Shown: positions 30,491-39,418, counted from the first letter of the stretch. The stretch: 64,000 nt of DNA from Bradyrhizobium xenonodulans (GCF_027594865.1 NZ_CP089391.1:1580501-1644500); one strand, 5' to 3'. Program-made: numbers and translations. Notes: a model not told the origin generated them from the letters alone.

Positions 30491-30655
30491 TCAAACGTGG
30501 CGGCGCAGACGGGGCTTTGCGTAGAAAGCGCTCAGTGGGCTCAAGGCCATACCAGCCCGCCAGTACGCCGGTCGGGTGACCCACAACCTCATGGCCACAA
30601 ACAGGACGTTAATGCCGAGCCAGATCGACATCACAATCAGGAAAGAGCTTGCCAT
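30491..30655 (-). CDS. small membrane protein
   Basis: The product has 54 residues from the ATG at 30655 with GGAGG upstream. One membrane helix (SSFLIVMSIWLGINVLFVAM) is followed by a basic tail ending KPRLRRHV. No family is recognised. It occupies a place in copy A that in copy B holds unrelated genes. Confidence 0.55.
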   Translation of the reverse strand: MASSFLIVMSIWLGINVLFVAMRLWVTRPAYWRAGMALSPLSAFYAKPRLRRHV

Positions 30656-30794
30656 GGCAGCTTCCGCCTCCCGCATTTTCTTTCGACAACAATGCGGAGC
30701 GCAGGCGAGAGTTCCATCGTTGAGAGGCCGTTCAGCCATCCCTCATAGTCCTCGCGCGCAGAATATTCCAAGCCGGCTCAGCCCCTGGGGCACG

Positions 30795-30968
30795 CTAGCT
30801 CTTCTTGGAGCCCTTGGATTTCAGCGACAGGCCGAGGCGCACGGCCATGCGCTTGATCGCATCGGGCGAGCGCCCGAGAAGTTTCGCTGCTTCCTCCAGC
30901 GAAGTCGAAGACTTGGCCAACTCCATCAGCCGGCGGTCTTCCTTGAATGACCAGGGCCTGCGCGCCAT
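30795..30968 (-). CDS. small HTH/SANT-like protein, copy A
   Basis: The product has 57 residues from the ATG at 30968 (MARRPWSFKEDRRLMELAKS). The W-S-x-x-E-D-x-x-L pattern and SLEEAAKLLGRSPDAIKRMA make a three-helix Myb/SANT-like or HTH fold likely, so it may bind DNA. The copy B protein at 39212 is very similar. A conserved pair of hairpins precedes it in both copies, downstream of rfbB. Confidence 0.75.
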   Translation of the reverse strand: MARRPWSFKEDRRLMELAKSSTSLEEAAKLLGRSPDAIKRMAVRLGLSLKSKGSKKS

Positions 30969-31000
30969 AACCGAATTCATCCTCTCGTCGACACAACGAC

Positions 31001-31066
31001 AAAGCCGTCAAGCGGACCCACGTTCGCTCGACGGCTTTGGGTGGGGCCGGGCTTGGGGGAGCCCGG
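31001..31066 (-). terminator. twin hairpins between rfbB and the HTH-like gene
   Basis: Hairpin one has 14-base arms (31001-31014 and 31025-31038, one mismatch); hairpin two has 7-base arms (31047-31053 and 31060-31066). On the minus strand hairpin one is followed by TTTGTCGTTG, so it may terminate rfbAB or attenuate the HTH-like gene. Both are conserved in copy B (39419-39488) while the surrounding bases drift. Confidence 0.6.
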
Positions 31067-31183
31067 TGAGAGATGGATATGCGATCCGGCCGCGTTCGCA
31101 ACAAACAACGCGGATTAAGCTAACTGCTCAACCTTACCGCGATAAAAGCGGTGCGCGACGCTCCGTAGTACCACGGGGTTTTA

Positions 31184-32245
31184 CTAACCAAGACCGATGC
31201 GCGTGCTCCGATAGCCGCGATCGAGGATGTTCTGCCACCATGTCCGGTTGTTGCAGAACCAGCGCACGGTCTTCGCAAGTCCGCTCTCGAAATCTTCGCG
31301 GGGGCGCCAGCCGAGCTCACGTTCGATCTTGCCGGGATCCATGGCGTAGCGGAGATCGTGACCGGGCCGGTCGGCCACGAAATTGATCAAGCCGCGGCGC
31401 TCAGGGGCGCCGGGCGAGATCTCGTCGAGCAGGTCGCAGATGCGCCCGACCACGTCGAGATTGGTCCGCTCGCAGCGCGCACCGATGTTGTAGGTCTCGC
31501 CGACCTTGCCGTGCTCAAGCACGAGCGTCAGCGCTTCCGCGTGGTCGGCGACATAGAGCCAGTCGCGCACGTTGCCGCCGTCGCCGTAGACCGGCAGCGG
31601 TTCGCCCGCCAATCCACGAATGATCATGTGCGGAATGAGCTTCTCGGGAAAATGATAGGGCCCGTAATTGTTCGAGCAGTTCGTCACCATGGTGGGAAGG
31701 TCGTAAGTCTCCCGCCAGGCGCGAACGAGATGATCGGACGAGGCCTTGCTCGCCGAATAGGGCGAGTTCGGCGCATAGGCGGTGTCTTCGCTGAATGAGC
31801 CGCTGGTGCCGAGCGATCCGAACACCTCGTCGGTCGAGACGTGGAGAAAGCGGAAGCGCGCGCGGCTCGCGGGCGTCAGCGCCCGCCAGTGGCGCAACGC
31901 CTCCTGAAGCAGGGTGAACGTGCCGACCACATTGGTCTGGATGAACTCGGCCGGCCCGTCGATCGAACGGTCGACATGGCTTTCCGCCGCGAGGTTCATC
32001 ACGGCGTCGGGCTGGTACGTCTCGAACAGCGCCCGCAGGCCGGCGCCCTCGCCGATGCATTGCTGCGCGAAGACATAGCGCGGATGGCTGGACACCCCTG
32101 GCAGCGAGTCGAGATTGGCGGCGTAAGTCAGCTTGTCGATATTGACGACGCGCGCGCCGGTGTCGGCCAGCAGATGCCGGATCACGGCCGAGCCGATGAA
32201 GCCCGCGCCACCAGTCACGAAAATGGTGATGCCGTCAAAGCGCAT
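31184..32245 (-). CDS. rfbB: dTDP-glucose 4,6-dehydratase
   Basis: The product has 353 residues, full length. It has the NAD-binding [12 protein letters not shown], the STDEVFG segment, the [10 protein letters not shown] catalytic motif, and [14 protein letters not shown], all diagnostic of RfbB/RmlB. It dehydrates dTDP-glucose to dTDP-4-keto-6-deoxyglucose for deoxysugars such as rhamnose. It is encoded 12 bases after rfbA on the same strand. rfbC and rfbD are absent from the window. The paralogue at 39600-40462 is dead. Confidence 0.96.
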   Translation of the reverse strand: MRFDGITIFVTGGAGFIGSAVIRHLLADTGARVVNIDKLTYAANLDSLPGVSSHPRYVFAQQCIGEGAGLRALFETYQPDAVMNLAAESHVDRSIDGPAEFIQTNVVGTFTLLQEALRHWRALTPASRARFRFLHVSTDEVFGSLGTSGSFSEDTAYAPNSPYSASKASSDHLVRAWRETYDLPTMVTNCSNNYGPYHFPEKLIPHMIIRGLAGEPLPVYGDGGNVRDWLYVADHAEALTLVLEHGKVGETYNIGARCERTNLDVVGRICDLLDEISPGAPERRGLINFVADRPGHDLRYAMDPGKIERELGWRPREDFESGLAKTVRWFCNNRTWWQNILDRGYRSTRIGLG

Positions 32246-32257
32246 TCGGTCTCTGCT

Positions 32258-33148
32258 TCAGGAGCCGCCGGCCTCGCGCCCGAACGAGCGGTAGACCGAC
32301 AGCAGATATTGGCCGTAGCTGCTCTTGGCGTTCTTTTGCGCCAGTCTCTCGAAGGCTTCAAGGGAGATGTAGCCCTGCCGCAATGCAATCTCCTCGGGGC
32401 AGGCGATGCGCAGCCCCTGGCGCTGCTCGAGGATCTGGACGAAATGGCTGGCTTCGACCAGCGACGAATGCGTGCCGGTGTCGAGCCAGGCCATGCCGCG
32501 GCCCATGAGCCGCACGAACAGCTCTCCGCGCTCGAGATAAGCTCTGTTGACGTCGGAGATCTCCAGCTCGCCGCGCGCGGACGGTGAAATCCCGGCGGCG
32601 ATGTCGAGAACGTCGTTGTCGTAAAAATAGAGCCCGGTCACCGCGATGTTGGAACGCGGCTGCGGCGGCTTCTCCTCGATGGACAACGCGCGCCCGCCCG
32701 CATCGAGCTCGACCACGCCATATTGCTCGGGCGTGTTGACGGGATATCCGAAGACCGTGGCTCCGCGCCTCGGTGCTGCGGCCACGCTCAGCATTTCCGG
32801 CAGCCGGCTGCCGTAGAAGATGTTGTCGCCGAGCACGAGGGCGACGGAATCCGTGCCGACGAAGTCGCGGCCGACGATGAAGGCGTCCGCTACCCCGCGC
32901 GGGCTGTCCTGATGGGCATAGCAGAAGGAGAGGCCGATCTCGGAGCCGTCGCCGAGCAGCCGCTGGAACAGCGGCTGGTCCTGCGGCGTGGTGATGATGA
33001 GGATGTCCCTGATGCCGGCGAACATCAGGGTGGATAGCGGGTAATAGATCATCGGCTTGTCGAAGACAGGCAGGAGCTGCTTCGACACCACGGCGGTCAC
33101 GGGGTAGAGCCGGGAACCGGTCCCCCCTGCCAGGATGATGCCCTTCAT
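32258..33148 (-). CDS. rfbA: glucose-1-phosphate thymidylyltransferase
   Basis: The product has 296 residues, the typical RfbA/RmlA length. The nucleotide-binding [16 protein letters not shown] opens the protein, followed by [30 protein letters not shown] and [17 protein letters not shown]. It makes dTDP-glucose from dTTP and glucose-1-phosphate, the substrate of RfbB. It is the first gene of the rfbAB pair. The corresponding gene is missing from copy B. Confidence 0.97.
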   Translation of the reverse strand: MKGIILAGGTGSRLYPVTAVVSKQLLPVFDKPMIYYPLSTLMFAGIRDILIITTPQDQPLFQRLLGDGSEIGLSFCYAHQDSPRGVADAFIVGRDFVGTDSVALVLGDNIFYGSRLPEMLSVAAAPRRGATVFGYPVNTPEQYGVVELDAGGRALSIEEKPPQPRSNIAVTGLYFYDNDVLDIAAGISPSARGELEISDVNRAYLERGELFVRLMGRGMAWLDTGTHSSLVEASHFVQILEQRQGLRIACPEEIALRQGYISLEAFERLAQKNAKSSYGQYLLSVYRSFGREAGGS

Positions 33149-33302
33149 ATGTCCTCGAAGCCTAAGGAAGCCCAGGTCGGCAGCTCAAGTCGGCAACCTC
33201 CACTTGATAATGGATGGCGCGGCGGGCGCAAGCCGGTTCTGGAGCGTCGATCGCACCGGTCGAGGCAGACACGATCGCGGGAGGTCACTATATTGCGGCA
33301 GC

Positions 33303-33716
33303 ATGTTCCGGATGATCGCGATGATCCGTGCATTGACATACTATGGCGCGATTGTTGTGGCGGTTGCGGCTGCTCAGATCTGGTCGGGTCAAGGTCAGGC
33401 TGCGGATGAGGTGGATCCAGCGACAACCTCTGCCGCCGTCGATCCGCCGCCTTCGCCCGACAGCCTGATCTCGCGGGAAGATTGGAAGCGTAGAATAGAG
33501 GATGCGCGCATCCGCGCCGAACAGGCGCGACGGGAATGGCAGCAGCATCCTCCCGCGCCCGAGCTGCCCGAGAGGATCGCCACGCAACGCGTCCTGACCG
33601 ATGACACGCTTCGACCCGGAGATATCGTGTCTACGGACAAGGGCCTTTTCCTCTATCGTGGCAAATCTGGTACGGACAGGCGGGTCACCGACTTCGTGGC
33701 GATTCGGCCACGCTAA
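33303..33716 (+). CDS. exported small protein, copy A
   Basis: The product has 137 residues with an N-terminal signal-like helix (ALTYYGAIVVAVAAAQIW) ending near AADE. The conserved core shared with copy B at 40540 is SPDSLISREDWKRRIEDAR, then IATQRVLTDDTLRPGDIVST and DKGLFLYRG. No named family is recognised. It is divergent from rfbA with 154 bases between starts. Confidence 0.72.
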   Translation: MFRMIAMIRALTYYGAIVVAVAAAQIWSGQGQAADEVDPATTSAAVDPPPSPDSLISREDWKRRIEDARIRAEQARREWQQHPPAPELPERIATQRVLTDDTLRPGDIVSTDKGLFLYRGKSGTDRRVTDFVAIRPR

Positions 33717-33925
33717 ATTTGTCGCGCACTTTTTGTGTCGCTGGTTCGTGCGCCCTTGACGCGATCGATGCGACCAGATCGACACAATACGCATCGTCAC
33801 AATGCGCAATGGCTCTCACAGAGACTCGCGACAATTTTGAGTCATGCGTTCCACGACGATCTCAACGAGTGACTTTGCGCATCTACTACGATGAGTCGTC
33901 ACGAGTTCGTCGAATTCATGCGACT

Positions 33926-34120
33926 ATGATCGCGCCAATGCAAACGAACAAAAAGAATGTCGAGATGCTTCAGAAAGCGCGAGTGGCACTTCCTTTTACG
34001 AAGATCAGGGAACGGGCATTCGAAGGCGCGTTCTTCGGCGTTGCCCTGGTTGCCATGGCCGGCTGGGTGTATTTCGTCACATTACTACTTGTGAGATGTT
34101 TGCTGTGGTTTCTCGGCTGA
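33926..34120 (+). CDS. one-helix membrane protein, copy A
   Basis: The product has 64 residues. A basic, helical N-terminus (MLQKARVALPFTKIRERAFE) leads into a membrane helix (GVALVAMAGWVYFVTLLLV). The start at 33926 is chosen because ATGATCGCGC is also the start in copy B at 41169. The upstream 209 bases contain a block conserved between copies just before the start, but nothing else identifiable. Confidence 0.7.
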   Translation: MIAPMQTNKKNVEMLQKARVALPFTKIRERAFEGAFFGVALVAMAGWVYFVTLLLVRCLLWFLG

Positions 34121-34282
34121 CCCGGGCAATCGATGACTTGCTTGCGTACTTTGCGTGCAAGGTGCTGCCCAAAGAATCCCGGATCTGACTCGAAAATCAG
34201 CGGTGCTCATCACGATCTCGACACAACTCGAAGATGAGATGTCGTATCGCCCATGAGGCGCCTGACCACGGAAGAATTCCAA

Positions 34283-34453
34283 ATGATCGTCGTTGTAATT
34301 CTGATCTCGATTCTCGCCGGCTTTGGTGCAGGCTATGCGATGCGAGCGAGGAGATCGCGCATGCGCAAAATGCGCCGCCCGCTCTATCAGAATGACCGGT
34401 CGATCGAATCGCAGCTAAATCCATCAATGGCGAGACTGCGGCGAGCATTCTGA
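34283..34453 (+). CDS. small membrane protein with basic tail, copy A
   Basis: The product has 56 residues from the ATG at 34283 (GGAAGA upstream; an ATG at 34253 is possible). A membrane helix (VVVILISILAGFGAGYAM) is followed by RARRSRMRKMRR. The copy B form at 41515 keeps both ends but has lost most of the helix. A similar helix-plus-RSRR protein is encoded at 37832. Confidence 0.6.
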   Translation: MIVVVILISILAGFGAGYAMRARRSRMRKMRRPLYQNDRSIESQLNPSMARLRRAF

Positions 34454-34711
34454 GGATTTATGATCGCCGCGCCCGGTATGCCCATTCCTTCAATCTTGCT
34501 GGACGACGGAAGTGACCAAGTATCATGGAGACATGAGAACAATTTCCGGCGCGGGCGGCCGCGTAACCATGTTTGCTTAGGTTAAATCGACGTCGTGCTG
34601 GTTCGTTGCCGCAGGATCGCGCATGGACCCTGCGAGCCGCTTTTGTTTGGTCCTACGGCTGCGATGTTGATGCGTTGAGCGATTCGTGGATGACGGAAGA
34701 GGGAGGGCGTC

Positions 34712-34996
34712 TTGACTGGCCTGATGAACAATGCGCCGCGGCGATATTTCGTTGACGCGGTGGGACGACGCGTTCTGATCGGCCTCACGCCCGAGGAGAC
34801 CTTCGAGTTCGAGCGGCTCGACAGCAAACGGGCTCTCGATCAAGAGGGCATGCAGGCTGCGGCCGATGACCGTCGCTCGTGGTCGGGAATGGGCGAGCAG
34901 CGTTGGCTGGAGCTTTACGAGAAGCACGAGGGCGCCTGGAGGGTCTGGATGGCGCAAAGCCGCACCAAGCGGCGTGAAGCATTTAGCCTTTCTTAA
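34712..34996 (+). CDS. conserved small cytoplasmic protein NNAPRRYFVD, copy A
   Basis: The product has 94 residues if the TTG at 34712 is the start. It is preceded by GAGGGAGG and aligns with the ATG of copy B at 41980. The shared core is NNAPRRYFVDA, VLIGLTPEETFEFERLDS, QRWLELYEKHEGAW. No named family is recognised. It lies just upstream of another conserved gene in both copies. Confidence 0.72.
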   Translation: MTGLMNNAPRRYFVDAVGRRVLIGLTPEETFEFERLDSKRALDQEGMQAAADDRRSWSGMGEQRWLELYEKHEGAWRVWMAQSRTKRREAFSLS

Positions 34997-35047
34997 CCAT
35001 CCCGGGCCCATTTTCCGGTCTGGCGCCTCGAACCGGAAAATGCGCGC

Positions 35048-35467
35048 ATGTTTCAGCTCTTCCTGCGAGCCCGCACCCATAACTTCCTGAAAGACCGTTT
35101 CCGGGGAGAACAGACCTTCCGCGCCCGCTCGCCCGAGCGCGATGCCGAAACGGATCGCACGCGCGTCGAAGCCATCATGATTGCGATCGACGATGCCCTG
35201 CATGCGGCAGAGCGCGAACAGTCGGGTCTCAATCGCCGGGTGGAAGACGTGCTTGCGCGTGCCGCGGTGACGATCGGCAATGGCGACGATGAATATCTCG
35301 AGCGCGAGGCGCTCGACAATCATCACCAGGATCTGTTCGACACGGAGATCCTGAACGGCCAGCGCCGGCTCAAGGAGCTCGGCGCCTCGATCGCCCATTT
35401 CAAGTTTCTAAGGGCGGCCATGCTGAGCCGGTTTCCGGAATATCGGCCTGTAGACAAGACCAATTGA
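35048..35467 (+). CDS. conserved charged helical protein, copy A
   Basis: The product has 139 residues, all helical and charged: MFQLFLRARTHNFLKDRFRG, AIDDALHAAEREQSGLNRRV and EYLEREALDNHHQDLFDTEI. Coiled-coil formation is likely. No family is recognised. The copy B gene at 42308 has an 8-bp deletion that breaks the frame. Confidence 0.75.
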   Translation: MFQLFLRARTHNFLKDRFRGEQTFRARSPERDAETDRTRVEAIMIAIDDALHAAEREQSGLNRRVEDVLARAAVTIGNGDDEYLEREALDNHHQDLFDTEILNGQRRLKELGASIAHFKFLRAAMLSRFPEYRPVDKTN

Positions 35468-35610
35468 TCAGCCAGCGGGCTCGGTAGGCGTTTCCGACCA
35501 GAATATCCTGCGTCAAGACATCCCGCATTCGGAAAGCCGCGATCGGTTGCTGAGCAGGGCTCACGGCTGATTTGCCGCGAGCTTGCTGCACCAAGACAGC
35601 GTCGATTCCG

Positions 35611-35800
35611 TCAGTAAGCCGAGACCCGATCGGGATAAAGCGGATCGACAAACCGCACATAGGTGCGGGTCGGCCCGTAAAAATATGTTGGCTCGCCCCT
35701 GGTGCGGGGGTCGAAGCCGGACGGATAGCCCATGCCAAGGCTGCGATGCCGGACCCGGTCCGTGATCGGGCAAGGCTGGCCGATGCGGCCAGCCGGATAC
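35611..35800 (-). pseudogene. 3' remnant of an exported protein gene, copy A
   Basis: The frame encodes the C-terminal ~60 residues (VRHRSLGMGYPSGFDPRTRG then RTYVRFVDPLYPDRVSAY) of the protein that is intact at 42940-43260 in copy B. The signal peptide and first half are missing; instead the sequence abuts a decayed galE fragment. Confidence 0.75.
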
Positions 35801-35804
35801 GATG

Positions 35805-36098
35805 ACAACCACATTGCGCATCGCCTGCAACAGCGAGAGCGTGCTCTGGACGTTGTTGGTGTAATAATTCTGCGATTCGGTCATGGATGCGTCCACCAGG
35901 CTGGCGGCCGCGATACATCACTGCCGTGACCTTATGAACGGCGAAGGCACCGCGCCGTCGAGCCGGATCGCAGGTAATCAGCGGGCCGGCGACGAAGCTG
36001 CGATGACCTGCTAAAGATTGTCATAGAGAGGGTATGGTCAGGGCGCGGCAGGCATGCGAGCCAATGTAGCCCGCCCCTCCTGTGACGAGGTCGGTCAT
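35805..36098 (-). pseudogene. galE: decayed galE (UDP-glucose 4-epimerase) fragment
   Basis: From 36098 the minus strand reads MTDLVTGGAGYIGSHACRAL, the GalE NAD-binding start. It then loses frame, and later shows HRSFVAGPLITCD, HKVTAVM and, in another frame, VDASMTESQNYYTNN followed by VQSTLSLLQAMRNVVV, all matching successive GalE segments. At least two frameshifts and internal deletions separate them, and the C-terminal two-thirds is absent. It lies at the junction between the two duplication copies. Confidence 0.8.
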
Positions 36099-36104
36099 GC
36101 CCAG

Positions 36105-36221
36105 TTACCTCAGGGTGAAATCAACGACCATCCATGCGCCCGCGGCCAGCAATAAATCCGCACAAAGCAAGAGGACCGCAATCCCGAGCCATTCCGGGCC
36201 TTTGCGGCGAAACCTACCCAT
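36105..36221 (-). CDS. possible 38-residue membrane protein
   Basis: A short frame from the ATG at 36221 reads MGRFRRKGPEWLGIAVLLLC and ends in DFTLR, a basic N-terminus plus one membrane helix. There is no clear Shine-Dalgarno. It is just upstream (minus strand) of the galE relic and could be genuine or chance. Confidence 0.35.
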   Translation of the reverse strand: MGRFRRKGPEWLGIAVLLLCADLLLAAGAWMVVDFTLR

Positions 36222-36529
36222 ACGTTGGCGAGGTGCCGTGGAGACGGTCAGAAAATGACGCGCGCTTGTCCCGGAGATAATATGACCTAACGGCAGGGCT
36301 TTCGACGTGACCTGTCTCAATGTGATTTTTCCCCCGCTCAACATTGGATTGAACAGATGAACATAGAGCGATCTTCGCTGGTATGCAACCCGCCGGCGGC
36401 CTTGGCACGCTTGCCGTTATTCGTCTTAGCTCGGCGTCGACTTTATCGTTGCGAAAACGCTCTGCAACCATACCGCGGCAACCGAGACGAAAAATAGCTT
36501 GATGCTCGTGTAAAAGGACGGACTGAAAC

Positions 36530-36814
36530 ATGCCGCAGATCTGGATGACTCGACGAATGGCGACACTTAAGTGGGCTACAGTCCAATGGAAGCCAGAATG
36601 CGGGCCATTCATTTGTCGCTCGACCGTCGCAAAAGTCACAACGGCGCAACTCGCGTCAAACTCGATCTGGCGCTGACGGCTAAATTTCTTCGCGTCTGTC
36701 CGCGAGGCGGGCTTCGATCTTGACGGCGCCATCGAGGCGCTTCAGGCAACACATCGACAGATGGCAGAGCTTCTGACGCCCAACGAGCTAGTTAGCAGGC
36801 GCGGGACGGGTTAA
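36530..36814 (+). pseudogene. frameshifted MPQIWMT gene, copy B
   Basis: It begins MPQIWMT like the gene at 29538, but the frame breaks after seven residues. It resumes as MEARMRAIHLSLDRRKS and shifts again before SVREAGFDLDGAIEALQ. At least two indels relative to copy A make it non-functional. The C-terminal end differs from copy A. Confidence 0.8.
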
Positions 36815-36985
36815 GCAGCCGCACGTTCTGATCAGGGGGGAATTGCCGCTCACCAACCGCCTAGTGGTGGCCGCTTGGGGCACACCTTCATCGTGCCGAC
36901 CAGTCCGCTTGATGTCGCGGGTGAGCTTAGGGTCACAGAAGCTGGACGCACAAGATGCGTTGACTTGGCCTTACCGCCAATGTCC

Positions 36986-37258
36986 CTATTGTTGACGACC
37001 AATTCCCATCTCTCGTTGCAACTGCGGTGAGAGGCCCATCGCGCCTTCGGTTCGTCCTTGGCCAGTTCCCAAGTTCCGAGAGGTTGGTGTCGGAGAGGTG
37101 GCCGATCCTGCGGGCGTTGCCGTCGAGGTAGGCGAACTGGAAGTCGCCCCGGTGTAGCCACTACGCACACCGTTCGAGGAAGTGCCTTGGGCTGCAGCTG
37201 ACAGAGATGTGCCAATGAGCAAAGCTCCAGCTAGGAGCACATGACGTTTGCCGGTCAT
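36986..37258 (-). CDS. exported Ser/Thr/Pro-rich small protein
   Basis: The product has 90 residues from the ATG at 37258, with AAGGGA upstream. A clear signal peptide (MTGKRHVLLAGALLIGTSLS-AAAQ) is followed by a low-complexity S/T/P/G region and a C-terminal QLQREMGIGRQQ. There is no family assignment. It has no counterpart in copy A, so it entered or was kept in copy B only. Confidence 0.65.
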   Translation of the reverse strand: MTGKRHVLLAGALLIGTSLSAAAQGTSSNGVRSGYTGATSSSPTSTATPAGSATSPTPTSRNLGTGQGRTEGAMGLSPQLQREMGIGRQQ

Positions 37259-37358
37259 AATTGTAAATCCCTTAAAGCCGGGCGTGATTGTGAATCGGAC
37301 GCAGTCATTTGCCAACTGTGTCTTGCGTACGTTGCGATAGTGGCCGTGCCGAGACAAC

Positions 37359-37724
37359 CTAGGACGGTGGTCTGGGCAAGAAGGCCAGGATTGACTGAGC
37401 CAAAAGGACGCCGACGGTGCCGCCTGCCGCTTTTTGCAGCACATCCAACAGAGCTGGATCTCGATCGGGTGTCAACGCTTGCAAGACTTCAAGCCCGATT
37501 GCGACGGACACCACAAGTCCGCAAGCTAAACCAAACCGTCCAGGCAGCAGAAAAGAAAAGAGAAAGCCCAGCAATCCGTATGCGCTGAACCGTTCGACGA
37601 CCACGATCCAGTAGGCTTCGTGGTGACCCGCGAGCACCGGTCTGCCCGCTACCTTCGCCAGCGTGGCATAGGCTATCAGGGCGAGGCAGACGCCTGTGGC
37701 GGCTACAAGCGGATTTCGAAGCAT
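37359..37724 (-). CDS. VanZ-like membrane protein, copy B
   Basis: The product has 121 residues, the same length as copy A at 29953, with the same four-helix pattern and motifs (VERFSAYGLLGFLFSFLLPG, PDRDPALLDVLQK). The gene has stayed intact although its neighbours in copy B decayed, suggesting selection. Confidence 0.85.
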   Translation of the reverse strand: MLRNPLVAATGVCLALIAYATLAKVAGRPVLAGHHEAYWIVVVERFSAYGLLGFLFSFLLPGRFGLACGLVVSVAIGLEVLQALTPDRDPALLDVLQKAAGGTVGVLLAQSILAFLPRPPS

Positions 37725-37831
37725 GCCCGCACTATACCCCAGTCCTTAGGTGGAATACCGAGAACCTTTGCTATCGTTAACGAGCTGGGGGGCCTTGGAC
37801 CGACAAGAGCGTAGATCTACGCCTTATGGAA

Positions 37832-38056
37832 TCAGCCGCTGCGACGGCTGTTTGATGTAGCCCTTGGCATTTGAGTGACATTTCCGCCGCCGGATCGCAT
37901 CAGGAACTGCGGGGGCTGAGACGGTCTGGAAGACCGGACGTATGGCTCCCATTTGAGATATTTTGTACGCCGTCGACGCGATACAGCTGAGCGGGTCCAG
38001 TAGCCAGCGGCGAACGAAATCGCAATGATGAGAGCTATGAGTAGGAGACCAAGCAT
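37832..38056 (-). CDS. small membrane protein with basic tail
   Basis: The product has 74 residues: one membrane helix (MLGLLLIALIIAISFAAGYW) then RSAVSRRRR and a Ser/Pro/Gln-rich tail. The helix-plus-RSRR layout resembles the protein at 34283, so they may belong to one loose family. It is probably a separate gene with its own promoter. Confidence 0.5.
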   Translation of the reverse strand: MLGLLLIALIIAISFAAGYWTRSAVSRRRRTKYLKWEPYVRSSRPSQPPQFLMRSGGGNVTQMPRATSNSRRSG

Positions 38057-38338
38057 ATCAAACTACCAGCAAGGAGCCGCTTAGCAATGCGATATGGCGG
38101 ATGATTACTATTGATAAGGCAGTATTGTGGACTTCCAATGGCTCGCGATCACATCAATTTGCTTGCAGCACTCGGAACTTTGCCAAAAGTCGGTCGCGCC
38201 TGTCCGACGTCTCAGTCATATGCGCGAGCCGATGCCAAGATCCGCACGAACAGTTCGTATCAGCCTATTCAGAAGGCAAGTTGCTTCCAGCTGGGTCATC
38301 GACGCCGTGAACGCAGCTCGCGAATGCCGTAACCTGCA

Positions 38339-38410
38339 GCAACCCAGCGTACGGACCTGCTCGTCGGTCTCGACACCCTCCGCAATCACTATCAGGTGGA
38401 AATCCTTGCA
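38339..38410 (-). pseudogene. short EAL-domain relic
   Basis: About 24 residues on the minus strand read CKDFHLIVIAEGVETDEQVR, which is the EAL phosphodiesterase signature iAEGVETxeQ. The EAL motif itself, the metal ligands and the rest of the domain are missing on both sides. It looks like the remnant of a lost cyclic-di-GMP phosphodiesterase gene. No live gene is supported in 38057-38623. Confidence 0.5.
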
Positions 38411-38623
38411 GCCAAATCGATATCGCGAGGTGACGTCATGCGCCACGACGGGAATTCGTCTTCTCTGAGCCGACGTCAATGGAGCTGACGAATCCAGCTG
38501 ATCGCCGACCGTTATCCTTCAATTTAAGGTATTCGCACCGACGGCTGCCTGTGATCCAGTTTATGCCTTGACTCGCTCGAAAGATTCGGGCTTGGCCGAC
38601 ACCCAACTACCAGAGAGGTTCGA

Positions 38624-39169
38624 ATGGCCGACGTCTTCCCGAAAATCCTCGCGACCTCGCGGATTCCAGTGTCGCCATGGCTCGAGGTCATTGCGCGGGA
38701 CGTACAGTTTCGCGGTGGCTCCTCCGCCGAAACTTATTACGCCATCGCACAACCTGACTACGCCGTTGCGCTTGCGATTGCGCCTGACTCGCGCATGTTG
38801 TTAGTCAGGCAATACCGTCCCGCGATCGAACGGTTTTCCCTTGAGCTGCCGTCGGGAATGCTGGATCCAAACGAAGATCCGCATACTGCTGCGGCACGCG
38901 AGCTCTTAGAGGAAACCGGCTACCCCACAGAGGCCATCGAGCTAATCGGTAAGGGGGCAACTTGCTCAAGTCGCATCAGCAACACAACCCACTCCTTTTT
39001 CATTAGGACCGGCGAGCGACTGTCTAATTTTATTGAGGAACCGGGCGTTTCTGTTAGTTTAGTGCCGCCCCGCGAGTTAGGCGCGCTCATGCTTTCTGGT
39101 GCCTTTGCCGAGCAAGGGCATCTCGGTGCAGTGGCCTTGGCAGTCGCTAGAGGCCTGATTGAGCTTTAG
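38624..39169 (+). CDS. Nudix hydrolase
   Basis: The product has 181 residues. The Nudix box is complete (GMLDPNEDPHTAAARELLEE followed by TGY), fitting G-x5-E-x7-REUxEExGU. The preceding YAVALAIAPDSRMLLVRQYR strand resembles ADP-ribose/NDP-sugar pyrophosphatases, so a nucleotide-sugar or ADP-ribose substrate is likely. It is on the opposite strand to its neighbours within copy B and absent from copy A. Its context near dTDP-sugar genes could point to NDP-sugars, but that is speculative. Confidence 0.9.
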   Translation: MADVFPKILATSRIPVSPWLEVIARDVQFRGGSSAETYYAIAQPDYAVALAIAPDSRMLLVRQYRPAIERFSLELPSGMLDPNEDPHTAAARELLEETGYPTEAIELIGKGATCSSRISNTTHSFFIRTGERLSNFIEEPGVSVSLVPPRELGALMLSGAFAEQGHLGAVALAVARGLIEL

Positions 39170-39211
39170 CTATCGCGCTCTTCACACCGCCGACCGCGGA
39201 TAGAGCAACAC

Positions 39212-39406
39212 TCAGTCTTTCTTGCCTACTCTCGACTTGAGCGACAGGCCGAGACGCAAGGCCGTGCGCTTGATCGCGCCAGGCGAGCGCCCGAGCTGTT
39301 TCGCAGCGTCTTCCAGCGACGTTGAAGATTTGGCCAGCTCCATGAGCCGGCGGTCTTCCTTAAACGACCAGGGCTTCCGCGCATAACCGAAATGATCCTC
39401 TCGCAT
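39212..39406 (-). CDS. small HTH/SANT-like protein, copy B
   Basis: The product has 64 residues. The core KPWSFKEDRRLMELAKSSTS then LEDAAKQLGRSPGAIKRTAL is very close to copy A at 30795. A single-base deletion puts the start codon used in copy A out of frame, so translation would have to begin at the ATG at 39406, adding MREDHFGYA. A conserved twin hairpin lies just upstream. Confidence 0.65.
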   Translation of the reverse strand: MREDHFGYARKPWSFKEDRRLMELAKSSTSLEDAAKQLGRSPGAIKRTALRLGLSLKSRVGKKD

Positions 39407-39418
39407 CGACACAACGAC

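Larger units (their letters stand above)
29538..35800. repeat. segmental duplication, copy A
   Basis: This stretch and 36530-43260 share, in the same order and orientation: an MPQIWMT protein, a VanZ-like protein, a HTH-like small protein, rfbB, an exported small protein, a one-helix membrane protein, another small membrane protein, two cytoplasmic small proteins and an exported protein. Offsets between partner genes run from about 7.0 to 8.4 kb. By eye partner proteins are mostly about 60-75% identical, so the duplication is old. Confidence 0.85.

Noticed and set aside
36214..36732. Minus-strand frame of 172 codons
   Set aside because: It is antisense to the frameshifted MPQIWMT copy and reflects that pseudogene.
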